From Ahaetulla prasina (Eukaryota; Chordata; Lepidosauria; Squamata; Colubridae), in the NCBI RefSeq assembly GCF_028640845.1, contig NC_080541.1, positions 35,803,935-35,867,934 on the forward strand: a stretch of 64,000 bases of DNA. Reading direction: 5' to 3'. Shown in pieces: positions 1 to 10,950 of the stretch (within the stretch, counting starts at the first letter, position 1; each line of letters starts with the position of its first letter). The notes beneath the pieces are model-generated. The model saw only the letters and a program-made list of their open reading frames with translations. It was not told where the DNA came from and did no database searches. The position numbers and the translations under genes are program-made.

Positions 1-695
1 TAATACCCCTGTAAAAATTTTCTGAAGGGCAGCTTTTCATTAATTAAATATGCTTGACTTGCTTTAAGTAACCTGAAAAGGGTTAAAATGTTCCTTTCAG
101 GAAGCTAGTAATAATGAGTTTGGCTTAACATTTTTGTGACCCTATTTCACAATAAGATACATGTGTGTATGTGTGTTATTCGAAACTTAGGGATGAATTA
201 GATTTTTCAAGCATGTGTACAGTACAAAGCCTGAGAGAAGATATGCATGAAAAAACTTGCATTATGCAAGACATAACTGAACAGCAAAGTCATAATTGTA
301 TATAGGAACCCATCCTTAAATTGACTCGAGAGGCAGTTTAAAAATTTAATTAAACTGACTGCCAAATACCAGATGCAAAAGTGCATTGGTTTGTTGACTG
401 CTATTGAACAGGAAAAGAAAAGAAATATACCCCAAACAGGCTGATTAGAAACACCACTAAGAAAACAATCTTCCTAATAAAAAAATGTGCTGATCTTAAC
501 CTTCACAAAGAAGTATAAAGTATTTCTATGGAGACTGAGACACCAAGGTATACAACATTTTTGGCCTTTATTTTTATCCCACTGCATTTTACATTCAGTA
601 TCTGCAATGCCCGATATGGCTGATTTTTTTTTAATATTTTATATTTTTAAAAATAAGCACACATTGTTCCAAAAATCCAAAACAGAATAATATAC
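1..695 (-). other. RIPK2: RIPK2 intron 4 (partial)
   Basis: Sequence downstream of the exon 4 donor on the minus strand. I looked for exon 5 of the kinase (the segment after the HDIYS motif) and found neither an acceptor followed by kinase-like codons nor any other coding signal. The stretch is AT-rich and holds no repeat that I recognise. Exon 5 and the CARD-encoding exons must lie to the left of this window. Confidence 0.7.
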
Positions 696-850
696 CTGTA
701 TATATCATGCTTTACACTTGAACGGATTTTGCTAGTATCATAACATTCAGGTGGTATGTAAATGATGGTCCCTCCCTCAGAAATTGATTTATCCCCTTTT
801 GAAAGTGTCATGGACACCATGCGCCATTTTGATAAACCAAAATCTGCAAT
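696..850 (-). CDS. RIPK2: RIPK2 exon 4: DFG and activation segment
   Basis: This 155-bp exon begins after a consensus acceptor (ATCTTTCAG, AG at 851-852) and ends at a GTATA donor (GT at 694-695). It encodes 51 complete codons plus AG of a split serine codon. The product starts [11 protein letters not shown], which carries the DFG magnesium-binding motif. It continues through a serine/lysine-rich activation loop to [11 protein letters not shown], the APE-equivalent, and ends at KHDIY. RIPK2 is the cytosolic kinase that binds NOD1 and NOD2 through its C-terminal CARD and passes the signal to ubiquitin ligases and NF-kB; the WRM and PPE segments match the vertebrate family closely. The frame is open and joins exon 3 exactly between codons. 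CARD and C-terminal exons are outside the window, so integrity of the whole gene cannot be judged here. Confidence 0.96.
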
Positions 851-1167
851 CTGAAAGATGGAAAAGAAGCTCAGGTCACCACGTGCAGTTCCGAGACACA
901 AAGGTTTAGGTTAAGTCCATTAAAAATATCTACTTTGGTCAATGAAAGGCTGTTTTTATGGAAAGAAGTTTATTCTTTTGAACAGAACTTTAAAATTGCA
1001 ACAATTATTTCAAAAAGGTAGGCAGTTCAGAAAACAAAAGGGACTGGCTGATGAAAGAATGAAACCATAAAATACTTTGTGAGAATTTGTTAAACTAGAT
1101 AATATGGTAATTGCCAACTCACATATATGTCACTTGCTTTTCTAGACATATTCTTAAGTCATTAGAC

Positions 1168-1402
1168 CAGTGGTGAAATCCAATTTTTTTTTACTACTGG
1201 TTATGTGGGAGTGGCTTGGTGGGCGTGGCAGGGGAAGGATACTGCAAAATCTCCATTCCCACCCCATTCTGGGGCCAGCCAGAGCTGGTATTTGCCAGTT
1301 CTCTGAACTACTCAAAATTTCCGCTACCGGTTCTCCGAACTGCTCAAAATTTCCACTACCACTTCTCCAGAACCTGTCAGAACCTGCTGGATTTCACCCC
1401 TC
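1168..1402. mobile_element. hAT MITE, family A, in RIPK2 intron 3
   Basis: A non-autonomous hAT-type element with near-matching ends: CAGTGGTGAAATCC at the left, and at the right the inverse of GAGGGGTGAAATCC. It is flanked by a perfect 8-bp target duplication, CATTAGAC (1160-1167 and 1403-1410). The interior has the phrases seen in sister copies in this window (GGGCGTGGC, CCAGAACCTGTCAGAACC). It has no transposase gene. The frames seen here are not genes. Confidence 0.9.
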
Positions 1403-1804
1403 CATTAGACTAACCTTGAGCAGAGTTCAAATTTACCAACAGCAATATTTTATGTTATAAAACTAAAATCATGGTCACCACAAACCTTCTTAAAGTTCTC
1501 ATTTAGTAAGTGGCAATTTTTACTTCCCCTTCTAAGACATAAATATGAGCAATACAATTATCTACTAAACCACAATATATTGCTTTTCTGTATATCAATC
1601 ACACAAATAAATAAGAAAATTGAAAGGAAATTTAATAATTTGCAAACTTCTAAAAATATGGTATGTAGAAAAGAAGATGGAAACTGATCTCTTGAAATTC
1701 AAGGGGAGGACTAGGATTAACAGGTTAAAATTAAAAGAAAGGAAATCCACAGTGAGTATTAGGAGGAATTTCCTGATAAGAGCTGTTAGTGAAATAGGCT
1801 AGAA

Positions 1805-2010
1805 CAGGGGTGTCAAACTCAAGGCTCGTGGGCCACATTCGGCCTGCAGGGTGCTTAGTTTTGGCCCACAGGGCCACCCTAGAAACAGTGAGGGACCAGC
1901 CTGCAGTGCCTCTGCCAGCAAAAATAGGCTCCCGGGCTCCGTTTCTGGCTGCGACAGCGTCCTGCAACTCTGCCAGTTAAAACAGAGCTCGGGAGGGCCG
2001 CACACGGTAC
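1805..2010. mobile_element. hAT MITE, family B, 3'-truncated
   Basis: The left terminus CAGGGGTGTCAAACTC is the terminal repeat of a second hAT MITE family. Other copies in this window show both ends and 8-bp duplications. The right end is not recognisable: after GGGAGGGCCGCACACGG the sequence becomes a short TACTG repeat and then intron. It lies about 70 bp beyond the exon 3 splice donor in the direction of transcription. Confidence 0.75.
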
Positions 2011-2078
2011 TGTACTGTACTGTAAAGTTTCTATCCCTGATTTTTCTACTTCTGCACTGTAGAAAAGCCCAGTCTTAC

Positions 2079-2234
2079 CTTAACATGGAACTCACTGTCA
2101 AGTAAAATATTCTGGGTCTTCAAATCATGGTGCATGAGTGGAGGACTCAGGTTGTGAAGATAATTTACTCCCAAAGCAATTTCATACAAAATGCGATACC
2201 TGAGTGACCAAGCAATGTCAGGATAGATGTTTTT
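2079..2234 (-). CDS. RIPK2: RIPK2 exon 3: alpha-E helix and catalytic loop
   Basis: This 156-bp exon encodes exactly 52 codons. The acceptor reads TCTAAATAG (AG at 2235-2236) and the donor reads AAG|GTAAG (GT at 2077-2078). The product starts [16 protein letters not shown] and continues through the alpha-E helix ([12 protein letters not shown]). The catalytic loop is HHDLKTQN, in which the usual HRD arginine is histidine, as in known RIPK2 proteins; the catalytic Asp and the metal-binding Asn are both present. It ends LDSEFHVK, directly before the DFG exon. Both phase and sequence join exons 2 and 4 without a gap. Confidence 0.96.
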
Positions 2235-2715
2235 CTATTTAGAAAAGAGAAAGAACACAACACAACACATGGCGATATAGAGACACAGAATGGAATGATT
2301 GAAAAAGCATCTTGAAACTAGCTGATCTACCGGCTTATGTATTTATCAAATTGTAAAACCATCCATCTCCCTCACAGTACAAATACAGTATTATAAAATC
2401 TAAAAACAGCATATAAAATTTAAATGAAGCAAGGATGATTAAAATGTTAACAGTTAATTAAAAGGTGGGGGGGACCCTTTTCAGGGCACTAACCAGCCCC
2501 ACAGCTGTGTGAGCCCCAAGCAAAGCAGCAGAGCCTGCTTTCAAACCTTTGCAAAAGGCTAGGAGAGTTGGGGTCTACCTCACCTCTGGGGTGGGGGGAG
2601 ATGTTCCACAGACCGAAGCAAACACAGGGAAGACTCTTTTTTGGACCCTAGCAGTCAGAATTCTTTAGCTGACAAGGTCCTCAACAAACCAGTAACTTCT
2701 CCCTGATTGACATGG

Positions 2716-2938
2716 GCAATGTAATGGGATACTATGGATAGAATGTAGTATTGCAGGCAAATTCTGCCCACAGTCAGGAATTTGATCCTGAATAGCTCAA
2801 GGTTGACTCAGCCTTCTATCTTTCTGAGATCAGTAAAACTCAACTTGTTTGGGGGCAATATGACATTGTAAACAGACCAGAGAATGCTGTAAAACACTGT
2901 AGAGTGGTATATAAGTGCTATTGCTATTGTCAAGATAA
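2716..2938 (+). repeat. tRNA-derived SINE, full length
   Basis: The head (TACTATGGATAGAATGTAGTATTGCAGGC, a degenerate A box, then a B-box-like GAATTTGATCC) looks tRNA-derived. The tail has GTAAAACACTGTAGAGTGGTATATAAGTGCTATTGC. The 3' half occurs again at 18688-18795 (same strand) and 37234-37335 (opposite strand). It is intronic, in RIPK2 intron 2. It is a pseudogene-like repeat and not a working tRNA. Confidence 0.7.
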
Positions 2939-3457
2939 CCTGAAGAAGTCTTCCTTAAGTCACCAAGAATTGACCTCAACTAGATAACATCTTTACCCTT
3001 TACCAATTGCCATCAGTTTATTTATGTGCACAATAATTAAAACTACACAATTAAAAATTAATAAATTAATTACACAACTAAAACTATTTCATACTCATTC
3101 TCAATCTATAACAACATTTTGAATATAATAATGAAAAAATGTATATATTCTGGAGAATGGCTATATTCAGTAACTTTTTAGAGACTCCATAAAAGCATTT
3201 GTCATTCCATATCAATGAATGAAGATGGGGAACTTGTTCTCAAATTGTCCCTTTCTGGACTAAGACACAACACTGGTCAGAACATGTGCTCCTCTTCTTT
3301 CTGATGCATTAAGTTAACTCAGTATTTCTCACCTTCAGCAATTAAAAAATACGTGCACTTCGATTCCCAGAGTTCTCCAGCAAATACGAGTTGAGGTTTC
3401 CTTATTTTAAAATTAATAAAGTAGCTCTAAACGCTTGCTACAATTGTGCATACTTAC

Positions 3458-3611
3458 CTCATATAAAAGTTGGTTCAGTGATCCATTAGGCATATATTCT
3501 GTCACAATACCCAGAAACTGAGGTTCATTGCAAATTCCCAAAATTGGTAGAATGTAACTGAATCTTGCTTGATGTAAAATTTCAGCTTCTTTTAAGAGAC
3601 TGTCTCGCTCA
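3458..3611 (-). CDS. RIPK2: RIPK2 exon 2: kinase N-lobe, alpha-C to hinge
   Basis: This 154-bp exon lies between an acceptor TTCTTGTAG (AG at 3612-3613) and a donor GAG|GTAAGTA (GT at 3456-3457). Its first T completes the serine codon left open by AG at the end of exon 1, giving the sequence SERDS. The product runs [20 protein letters not shown], which contains the alpha-C helix glutamate that pairs with the beta-3 lysine, then the hinge TEYMPNGSL. It ends LLYE on a codon boundary that matches exon 3. Sequence and phase both agree with vertebrate RIPK2. Confidence 0.96.
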
Positions 3612-4229
3612 CTACAAGAATAAATGGTAAAACAATAGTCAAATTTACTTATCTTTCAGCTAATAGACTTAAAATGTACATTGTGGAAAGACACAGCTAA
3701 AGGAAAAGAATAAGTCTTGTTTACATATTAATTTATTTAAATCTGTTCTTTCTCTTTGCATGTTTCACCAGCTGCTGAAAATATACAGTTGTTTTTAATT
3801 CTATTCTCAGGATTTCCATTTTGGGGCTAGTTTTTATTTTGCTAGTCATTCTGTGGAATATAGCAAACTATATTTCCTACAGCTTTATACATTTTTACCT
3901 TAAAATCAGTCCTAGCAAGTTGGTTCAGACATTAAGATAATTTAGAATTTTAAACCGGGACCAAATCATAGCATGAATTTCTGCTTCCATTTTAGGCGTG
4001 AATAAAAGTGCCGTTTGAAAATGTTAGCTTCTTTTTTGTATTTCCATAGATTACTCAACTACTGTATGTTTTATTAAAACAAGCCGTCTGCAAACTAGAT
4101 GGTTTTTTTCCATGTTTTAAAAAGTTTTATTACATATAAAAAATTCCATTTCTAAATAGCGTGTTGTCTGCGTACAAATGATTTTGAGAGATAATAATCA
4201 TAATATTTACAGTAGTCTTCATCACATTG

Positions 4230-4470
4230 GTATTGGTCTAATAATACTAATAATACTAATAATACTACTAATACTAATACTAATACTAATAATTATTATT
4301 TAAAAGCAATTGGCGCTGACAAGATCACCATTGGTCACCTTACTGGGATCTGCTCGCATAATTCGCTGATACATCGCGCAGTCCTAAACACTTGGGAAGT
4401 GTTCGACTAGTGATCTGTGATATGAAATCCAGCATAGTTATCTTGTTTGCTGTGTATTTTGTGTAAATGA

Positions 4471-4533
<63 letters not shown>
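4230..4533 (+). mobile_element. R4/Dong-like LINE 3' end inside a TAA repeat
   Basis: Read forward, about 4339-4391 translates as TLLGSARIIR, a stop codon, then YIAQS and a terminal stop. This resembles the C-terminus of the R4/Dong-type non-LTR elements that carry a restriction-like endonuclease. A 3' UTR of about 80 bp follows, then (AAT)n from 4470 to 4533. The left side (4236-4300) is also built of TAATAC and TAATAA units. Known Dong elements insert into TAA repeats, so the position between two TAA-type tracts fits the family. One in-frame stop shows it is dead. Confidence 0.55.
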
Positions 4534-4534
<1 letters not shown>

Positions 4535-5014
4535 GCTTATCCATTTTAATACCTTTAAAACCTTCTTTACAAAATTAATCCTTCTCTTATATTTCCACAT
4601 TTTTAACTTCTGTTTTTAATTGGCTAGCCATGGAAAAAATGAGTCCCATGTTAACTAGTATTCAATTTCTTCCTTTTCCTTGATTTTAAACAAACTAAAT
4701 GTTAATGCTCATAAAACCAGTTAAGTATTACTAGTTTTATTTGACATAATGCCGAAGAGTACATACAAGATAGCTTCATCTTGTTTTCTGTGATGAAAAA
4801 TAAGTATTTACTCTTTGTGGGAATTAGAATTTTGCCTCTAATAAAGGCATCCAAATTTTAATTATCTTCCAATAGTCGTTTCACGTCTCCAATTCACCTG
4901 ACGTGGTGACCATATTTGAGCTGCAAAATTCAGATGATGGATAGATACAACAAAGAAAATCATCTTTGCTGCTTTCTACTGGTTGTTTGGATTTTTTCCC
5001 AGTCTAAGAATAAT

Positions 5015-5560
5015 TTATTTATTTATTTATTTATTTATTGTTTATATTTATATACCGCCCTATCTCCCAAAGGACTCAGGGCGGTTTACAGGCATTTAAA
5101 AACAAGAAATACAATAAATACAATTCTAAAAACAATTAAAAAACTTATTCAAAAGCCTTAATTAAAAATATAAAAATTAAAACCCAAGATAAAACCCATA
5201 AACTAAAAACTAACTCAGTCCTGCGCAATTAAATAGATATGTTTTAAGCTCATGGCGGAAGGTCGAAGGTCCGGAAGCTGACGAAGTCCTGGGGCAGTTC
5301 ATTCCAGAGGTGGGAGCCCCACAGAGAAGGCCTTCCTGGGCGTCGCCAGGCAACATTGCCTCGCTGACGGCACCCTGAGGAGTCCCTCTCTGTGAGAGCG
5401 CACGGGTCGGTGAGAGGTATTCGGTAGCAGCAGGCGGTCCCGTAGATAACCCGGCCCTATGCCATGGAGCGCTTTAAAGGTGGTCACCAAAACCTTGAAG
5501 CGCACCCGGAAGGCCACAGGCAGCCAGTGCAGTCTGCGCAATGATTGTGTCAATCATTCT
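5015..5560 (-). mobile_element. L2-clade LINE, 3' fragment
   Basis: On the minus strand, the C-terminal region reads [19 protein letters not shown] and continues through [18 protein letters not shown] to VRSHREGLLRVPSARQ, typical of the end of the L2-clade reverse-transcriptase ORF. The 3' UTR ends in the inverted GGGCGGTATA hairpin motif and a (TAAA)n tail that appears here as (TTTA)n at 5019-5039. It is 5'-truncated. The same family recurs at 31112, 34654 and 35606. Confidence 0.85.
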
Positions 5561-5599
5561 ACCAAGCATGTGAAGTTGTGTTATTATGTAATAGGGGAG

Positions 5600-5777
5600 C
5601 CCACCGGGCCATTGAGTGCCAAAAGCAGTGGGAGCGTGGGGTGTGTGTGTCACACACGCAGGCGTGGGGAGCGTGGTGTATTGAATTATGGACGTGAGCA
5701 CACGCGTACACGACCCCCCTCCCCCCCATGCTCCTTCTGCTTTTAGCACGTGACGGCAAAAAGATTAGTCATCACTG
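5600..5777. mobile_element. hAT MITE, family C, partial
   Basis: The right end GTCATCACTG followed by GACTAGAC matches the terminus of the family whose ends read CAGTGATGGCGAACC in better copies (see 50937-51192). The interior is GC-rich with CG and TG/CA runs. No clean left end was found. Confidence 0.45.
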
Positions 5778-6334
5778 GACTAGACTATGGAGGGTGATGC
5801 TTCAGAAATGCTTTAAGAAGCCAGTTTATGAGATACACCTTTTAATTTTGCACACTCATCTTATTTCCACAGATGGAATCTAAAAAATTTGGTTGGCCAC
5901 AACAACAAAACCAAATCTCCAAAGCTTCTGGAGAAGAAAGCCTTTTCCTTTAGACTATGTTCCAATTCATTTAGCTTCATGCTTGCCACAAAGATGATGA
6001 ATTTTTCTTGATGCTGTGCTTCACAATGAACAGAGTGTTCTTGAAGCACTCTGGAGGAATACATCCCACTGTTTTTTTCAATCTTGAAGCCACAAGGGAC
6101 CCTCCCATCCCTTCACAGAACCAAAAACAAAGGCATGTATTTGTTCCACTACTCCATCTACTAATGGCAGTACCAACTGCCGCTCTTAGCCATTTTTTCC
6201 TGAAACAATTCAGGAATGAGACAAGCTCCACGTTTAAGATGTTGAGGAAGGACATACCGGATCACAAAACCTGCAGCAGCATGGTCATTGTTCATTCATG
6301 TAAGAGAAACCTACAGCCAACAAAAATAATTGTA

Positions 6335-6709
6335 CAGGTAATCCTCAAGATATGACCACACCTGAGCCCCAAATTTATGTTGCTAAGTGAGAAACTTATT
6401 AAGTGAGTTCTGCCCTATTTTACGACTTTTCTTGCTGCAGTTGTTAAGTTAGTCACATGGTTGTTAAGTGAACGTGGCTTCCTCATTGGCTTTGCTTTTC
6501 AGAAGGTTTCAAAAGGGGATCACGTGACCCCCGGACACTGCAACCATCATAAATGTGAATCAGTTGTCAAGCATCCGAATGTAAATCACATGACCACTGG
6601 GATGCTGCAACAGTCATAAGTGTGAAAAATAGTCTGAAGTCATTTTATTCAGTGCCATTGCAATTTTGAACGGTCACTAAACGAACTGTTGTAACTTGAG
6701 GACTACCTG
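6335..6709 (+). mobile_element. TA-flanked MITE (Tc1/mariner, Tigger-like)
   Basis: It begins CAGGTAATCCTCAAGATATG and ends with the near inverse, GTAACTTGAGGACTACCTG. It is flanked by TA on both sides (6333-6334 and 6710-6711). The interior, with repeated GTTAAGT(G/T)A phrases and GATCACGTGACC, recurs in five other copies in this window. TA duplication and CAG ends fit the pogo/Tigger group of Tc1/mariner. No transposase frame is present. Confidence 0.85.
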
Positions 6710-6874
6710 TATGCATACCTATATGCATCACGACACTCATTCAAATGACACTGATACAACAAGATAATCTTTTAATATGGATGCTCATTAGAGACCAAGA
6801 ATTATTGGTCATACTTATTTAAACTTCGTATCCACTTGAGGGAAGCTGGACTGGCAGAAAGTGATCGGCTAAGA

Positions 6875-7060
6875 CAGGAGTGTCAAACTCAAACCCCATA
6901 GAGGGCATCTGGCCCATGGGACCACCTGGAAACAGCGAAGGACCGGCCTGTGGTGCTTCTGCCAGCGAAAACAGAGCTCAGGAGGCTGACATGGCCTTCC
7001 CAGGCTACATTTTTGACTGTGACGGCTTCCTGCAGTCCTCTGCCAGCGAAAATGGAGTTG
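6875..7060. mobile_element. hAT MITE, family B, partial
   Basis: The left end CAGGAGTGTCAAACTC is followed by the family phrases GGCCCATGGGACCACC, TCTGCCAGCGAAAACAGAGCT and GACGGCTTCCTGCAG. The right terminus is missing. Confidence 0.75.
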
Positions 7061-7924
7061 GATTAATTCCTGGTATTTATGCAATAAAACAATTTTAACT
7101 TTGGGAAAGGTGCAGAAACAAACTAGAAATAAATCAATGAACCATAAGCAAAACATATATTGTCATTTAAATTGCTAATTTGCATTATTAACAGTAGGCT
7201 AATCATAAATCACAGCTGAAAATTAAGGTCCAAGTACCACAACAAAGTATGATATATTCATTGTCTCTACAAAGCCAGAAACCAGCTACAACATTGTTTG
7301 GTACAACAGGCTACAAAATGTAAGAACATGTTATGTGCATATCAAGCAGAGCGAAGACCTCAGTGTAAAGTTAAAGAAAAAAGAAGGAATCACAGTAGTG
7401 AATCATTTCAAACTGTAACACTCAGCATTATTGGCAGGGGTAGTATACCTTTTTAAAACCTTTCACTAACTAAAGCCAAACTGTGAGAGTAAAAGCAAAG
7501 TCTTCATCATATGAATTAATGTTAGCACTATTTTAATTTTCAAAATGTTGCAAGCCAGAAATTAACTTGTTTGGCTGAAGCTTTGACTCTTTTCAACTGA
7601 AATCTGAAATATAGCTTGTGTCAAGTGCAAGAAATCAGGAAATCCAGGCAGTTCAAATGAATGTAAAGTTTTATTGCAAGCTTAAGAATCTGAACTACTA
7701 ACAGTCAAAGCAAATTGGTTGTAGAAAAGAGTCAATGAATTCAAGGTGGGCCGGACTTAGGTGCAAATGGACTGGAAACTGATGACATTTGACCTCTTCC
7801 TCAGCCTGATCATCTCCTACAACATATTACCTATGTCTGTTTGGAGAATTTTTTGGGAGAAACTCATGAGCAGAGGTTTTGATTACATTCAAATAAACTA
7901 CACTTATTTTCTCCCTTTCCCTTT

Positions 7925-8002
<78 letters not shown>
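7925..8002 (+). repeat. Compound (TG)n(GA)n microsatellite
   Basis: About 20 TG units are followed directly by about 16 GA units. It explains the apparent Ser-Leu/His-Thr and Val-Cys/Arg-Glu reading frames here, which are not genes. Confidence 0.98.
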
Positions 8003-8006
<4 letters not shown>

Positions 8007-8284
8007 ACAGAAAATCTGGGCAGTGTCCCAGATTTTACCATCAGATTGTCCTAGTTCCCCAACATCTATCAAGGACCTTCTTATCCAGTCGACATCTGAG
8101 CTGGAATGATGTGTCTTGTTCATGTCACACTTTTGAGGTAGGCAGGTGAAGCATTAGGGACACTTTGCTCAAGGATCCCCATTGATAAAATAGGTACCAG
8201 TCAGGAGTTTAATCCAAGAGTTCCATATCAAAGGTGGTACTCTATCATATACTATATTATCCAGCCACTCATCAGAAGACAGCG

Positions 8285-9045
8285 GTGGTGATAGAGCAGT
8301 GTCAAATTACAGCAACATCAAGAGGAAGTATGAGAAGCTGGACAAGTACCAAGATCTGAAAGAGGAACTAGAAAGTAAAGGAAAGTGGAAAGTGGAAAGT
8401 AAACGCCAAAGTAGTCCCAGTGGTGGTAGGAACACTCGAGACATTGAGTGAAAAAGATGTTGAGACTCTAGAAAGAGTGCAGAGAAGAGTAACAAAGATG
8501 ATTAGGGGACTGGAGGCTAAAACATATGAAGAACAGTTGCAGGAACTCAGTATGTCTAGTTTAATGAAAAGAAGAACTAGGAGAGACATGATAGCAGTGT
8601 TCCAATATCTCAAGGGTTGCCACAAAGAAGAGAGAGTCAAACTATTCTCCAAAGCACCTGAGGGTAGAACAAGAAGCAATGGGTGGAAACTAATCAAGGA
8701 GAGAAGCAACTTAGAACTAAGGAGAAATTTCCTGACAGTTAGAACAATCAATAAGTGGAACAACTTGCCTGCAGAAGTTGTGAATGCTCCAACACTGGAA
8801 ATTTTTAAGAAAATGTTGGATAGCCATTTGTCTGAAATGGTGTAGGGTTTCCTGCCTGGGCAGGGGGTTGGACTAGAAGACCTCCAACGTCCCTTCCAAC
8901 TCTGTTATTATGTAATTATGAGACTATGACTCCTAAACTAGAAGAGTTGCTCCAACAGATTCCATGAACAACAATAGAGTTCTCTGTCCAAACAACTGCA
9001 GTGCCAGGGACAGCTAAGATCCTGAGCAGAACCTTCAAACTCTTT
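8285..9045 (+). mobile_element. R4/Dong-like LINE C-terminus, split by a CR1
   Basis: The left part encodes in broken frames EKLDKYQDLKEELE, then NAKVVPVVVGTLETLS. The right part, from about 8927, resumes with ETMTPKLEELLQQIP and ends PGTAKILSRTFKL. Joined across the CR1, these resemble the end of the endonuclease domain of R4/Dong-type LINEs (KYQDL, VVPVVVGxLG and GTAxILRRTL motifs). More tail-like sequence follows the hAT element at about 9712. It is degenerate, with frameshifts. The family assignment is from memory of motifs and is moderate. Confidence 0.5.
8453..8926 (+). mobile_element. CR1 LINE 3' fragment
   Basis: The frame reads EKDVETLERVQRRVTKMIRG, then LEIFKKMLDSHLSEMV and a stop: the C-terminal end of the CR1 reverse-transcriptase ORF. 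The 3' UTR (GGTTGGACTAGAAGACCTCC...TTCCAACTCTG) ends in a short TTATGTAATTATG tail. Frame loss is slight. A related copy lies on the minus strand at 45083-45730. The element is inserted in the R4/Dong-like remnant, with related flanks GAGACATTGAGT and GAGACTATGACT. Confidence 0.9.
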
Positions 9046-9715
9046 GCCATTGCGTGCCAGAAAGAGGGGGCGCGCGGGGGGGTGCATGTCCACACCCATA
9101 ATTTTATGTGCCCCACCCCCACCCCCGCGCATGCACACGCAACTCTTTCTCCACAACACGCGATGGCCCGGTTGGCCCGTTTTTCTCTCCTACCTGTCTC
9201 CAGAGCCTTTTTATGAGTCTGGGAGGGTGGAAAATGGCCTTCCCCATTTCCCTGGAGGCCCTCCGGAGGCCAGAAACATCCCGTTTACCAACTTCCGGTT
9301 GGACAGGAATTGACTTTTTTGCTGTCCCCAGCCTCCAGACTCCTAGAGAGGCTCCGCGGGGGGCTGGGGGCAGCAAACAACGTCACCTCCTGTCCAAATG
9401 GAAGTTGGTAAATGGGCCGTTTCTGGCCTCTGGAGGGCCTGGGGAGGGGTGAGAAAGGCAATTTTCCATTCCCCCAGACTTCTAGAGAGGCTCTGGAGCC
9501 AGGTAAGAGAGCAAAACAGGCCTTCCCCACCACCACCCAGGCCCTCTGGAGGCAGGAAACAGCCTGTTTCCCAACTTCTGGTGGGCCCAGAAGGCCCGAA
9601 AATCAACTGGCCAGTGCCAGCATATGCACCGGAGCTGAGCTTGTGTGCCCACTGATATGGCTACATGTGCTACCTGTGGTATGCGTGCCATAGGTTCACC
9701 ATCATGGTCCTAGAC
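9045..9715. mobile_element. GC-rich hAT-like element, family C
   Basis: The left part has TTTGCCATTGCGTGCCAGAAAG and the right end has ATGCGTGCCATAGGTTCACCATCATGG, the terminal phrases of family C. The interior is GC-rich and built of repeated units (CTCTGGAGG, GGAAATGGGGAAGG types) on both strands, which creates many overlapping spurious frames. I could not fix a target duplication. Confidence 0.55.
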
Positions 9716-9835
9716 CTTTGATAGAGGACCCAAGATTGAGGAAGATACGTATCATTCACAGAAGATGAGAGTGGAATTTTTATACATATAAATCTAGAGA
9801 GAGAAAGTATAAGTATGATAAATACATGCCCAAAT

Positions 9836-10129
9836 CAGAGGTGGGTTTCAGCAGGTTCTGACCAGTTCTGGAGAACCGGTAATGGAAATTTTGAGTAGTT
9901 CAGAGAACCGGTAGTAAAAATTCTGACTGGCCCCGCCCCCATCTATTCTCTGCCTCCCAAGTCCCAGCTGATCGGGAGGAAATGGGGATTTTGCAGTAAC
10001 CTTCCCCTGGATTGGGGAGAATATGAAGATTTTACAGTATCCTTCCCCTGCCACGCCCACCAAGACATGCCAGGCCCACCAAGCCAAGCCCACAGAACCG
10101 GTGGTAAAAATTTTTGAAACCCACCACTG
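9836..10129. mobile_element. hAT MITE, family A
   Basis: The ends are CAGAGGTGGGTTTC and GAAACCCACCACTG. The flanking duplication is GCCCAAAT (9828-9835) and TCCCAAAT (10130-10137), 7 of 8 matching. The interior has the family's CTTCCCCTGCCACGCCCACCAAG segment and several AGAACCGGT motifs. Confidence 0.9.
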
Positions 10130-10950
10130 TCCCAAATGTATTCTGGCAAGCAAACAAATTAGGTAAAAAACTGGAAAATTTGAAATCTAACAAACTTGAA
10201 AGATGCTAGTGAAGAGGCTGTTGATTGTAACCTTTTATAGATAGAGGCTAAGAAACAATCAGCCAATGAGTTGGATTGGAAGTGGGCTTTGTTTAATGCA
10301 AAGGACATAATCTTGGGAACTGCAAATTATTATTCATTAGAAAGTGACAAACAACACCATGTGAAACTGACACACCAATCTATGTAGGAAACTACAGTCA
10401 GTTTTCTATGTTTCTATATTTCTAATCGCATTTCAAGAGGGAGGCAATATTTCTCCTCTCGGGAGAGATACATTATCAACTCCTCCCAAAAATCACATCT
10501 CACTGTCTGGAAAATGTCTAAGAAGTTCCCCTTTTGTACATTTTACAATAGGCTTGCTAGAAAAGCATTCATGAGTCACACACATGGTTGTCCTGTCATT
10601 TCTTCACAAAGGCTTCTCAGAATACAGCTTTGCTGTTAATAGTTTATCAGAAGGCAAATAATCATCCTAAAATGGCAAAACCAATAGACCCAACTCTTAG
10701 ATGCAGCCATGTAAACTGTCTCTGGACGTTATCACTGAAGTGAAATTTTGAATATCAGAAAAGTTAATAGGAATAATCATACATACTGTATTCTGATTAA
10801 ATCTAGTTATTATTTATTTTTGGTTCTAGTCTGCTGGTTATTGCTTCCAAAATGCTGCCACTTAAAGGTCAGAAAGTTACATGTGCCTTTTATATAAGAG
10901 TATCATCCTTTCATAACTGGCTGGGAATTTGAAAGCGAGTGACCTAGCAC

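Noticed and set aside
1..690. RIPK2 exon 5
   Set aside because: No acceptor with following kinase codons was found on the minus strand before position 1.
2716..2800. tRNA gene
   Set aside because: The A- and B-box-like sequences belong to a SINE head; no intact cloverleaf or anticodon arm can be drawn.
4340..4600. 86-codon minus-strand frame with a poly-Tyr run
   Set aside because: It is a translation of the (AAT)n tail of the R4/Dong-like element.
7827..8149. Ser-Leu/His-Thr and Val-Cys/Arg-Glu frames on both strands
   Set aside because: They are read-through of the (TG)n(GA)n microsatellite.
9044..9693. Seven overlapping frames on both strands
   Set aside because: They fall in the GC-rich hAT-like element and reflect composition and internal repeats.
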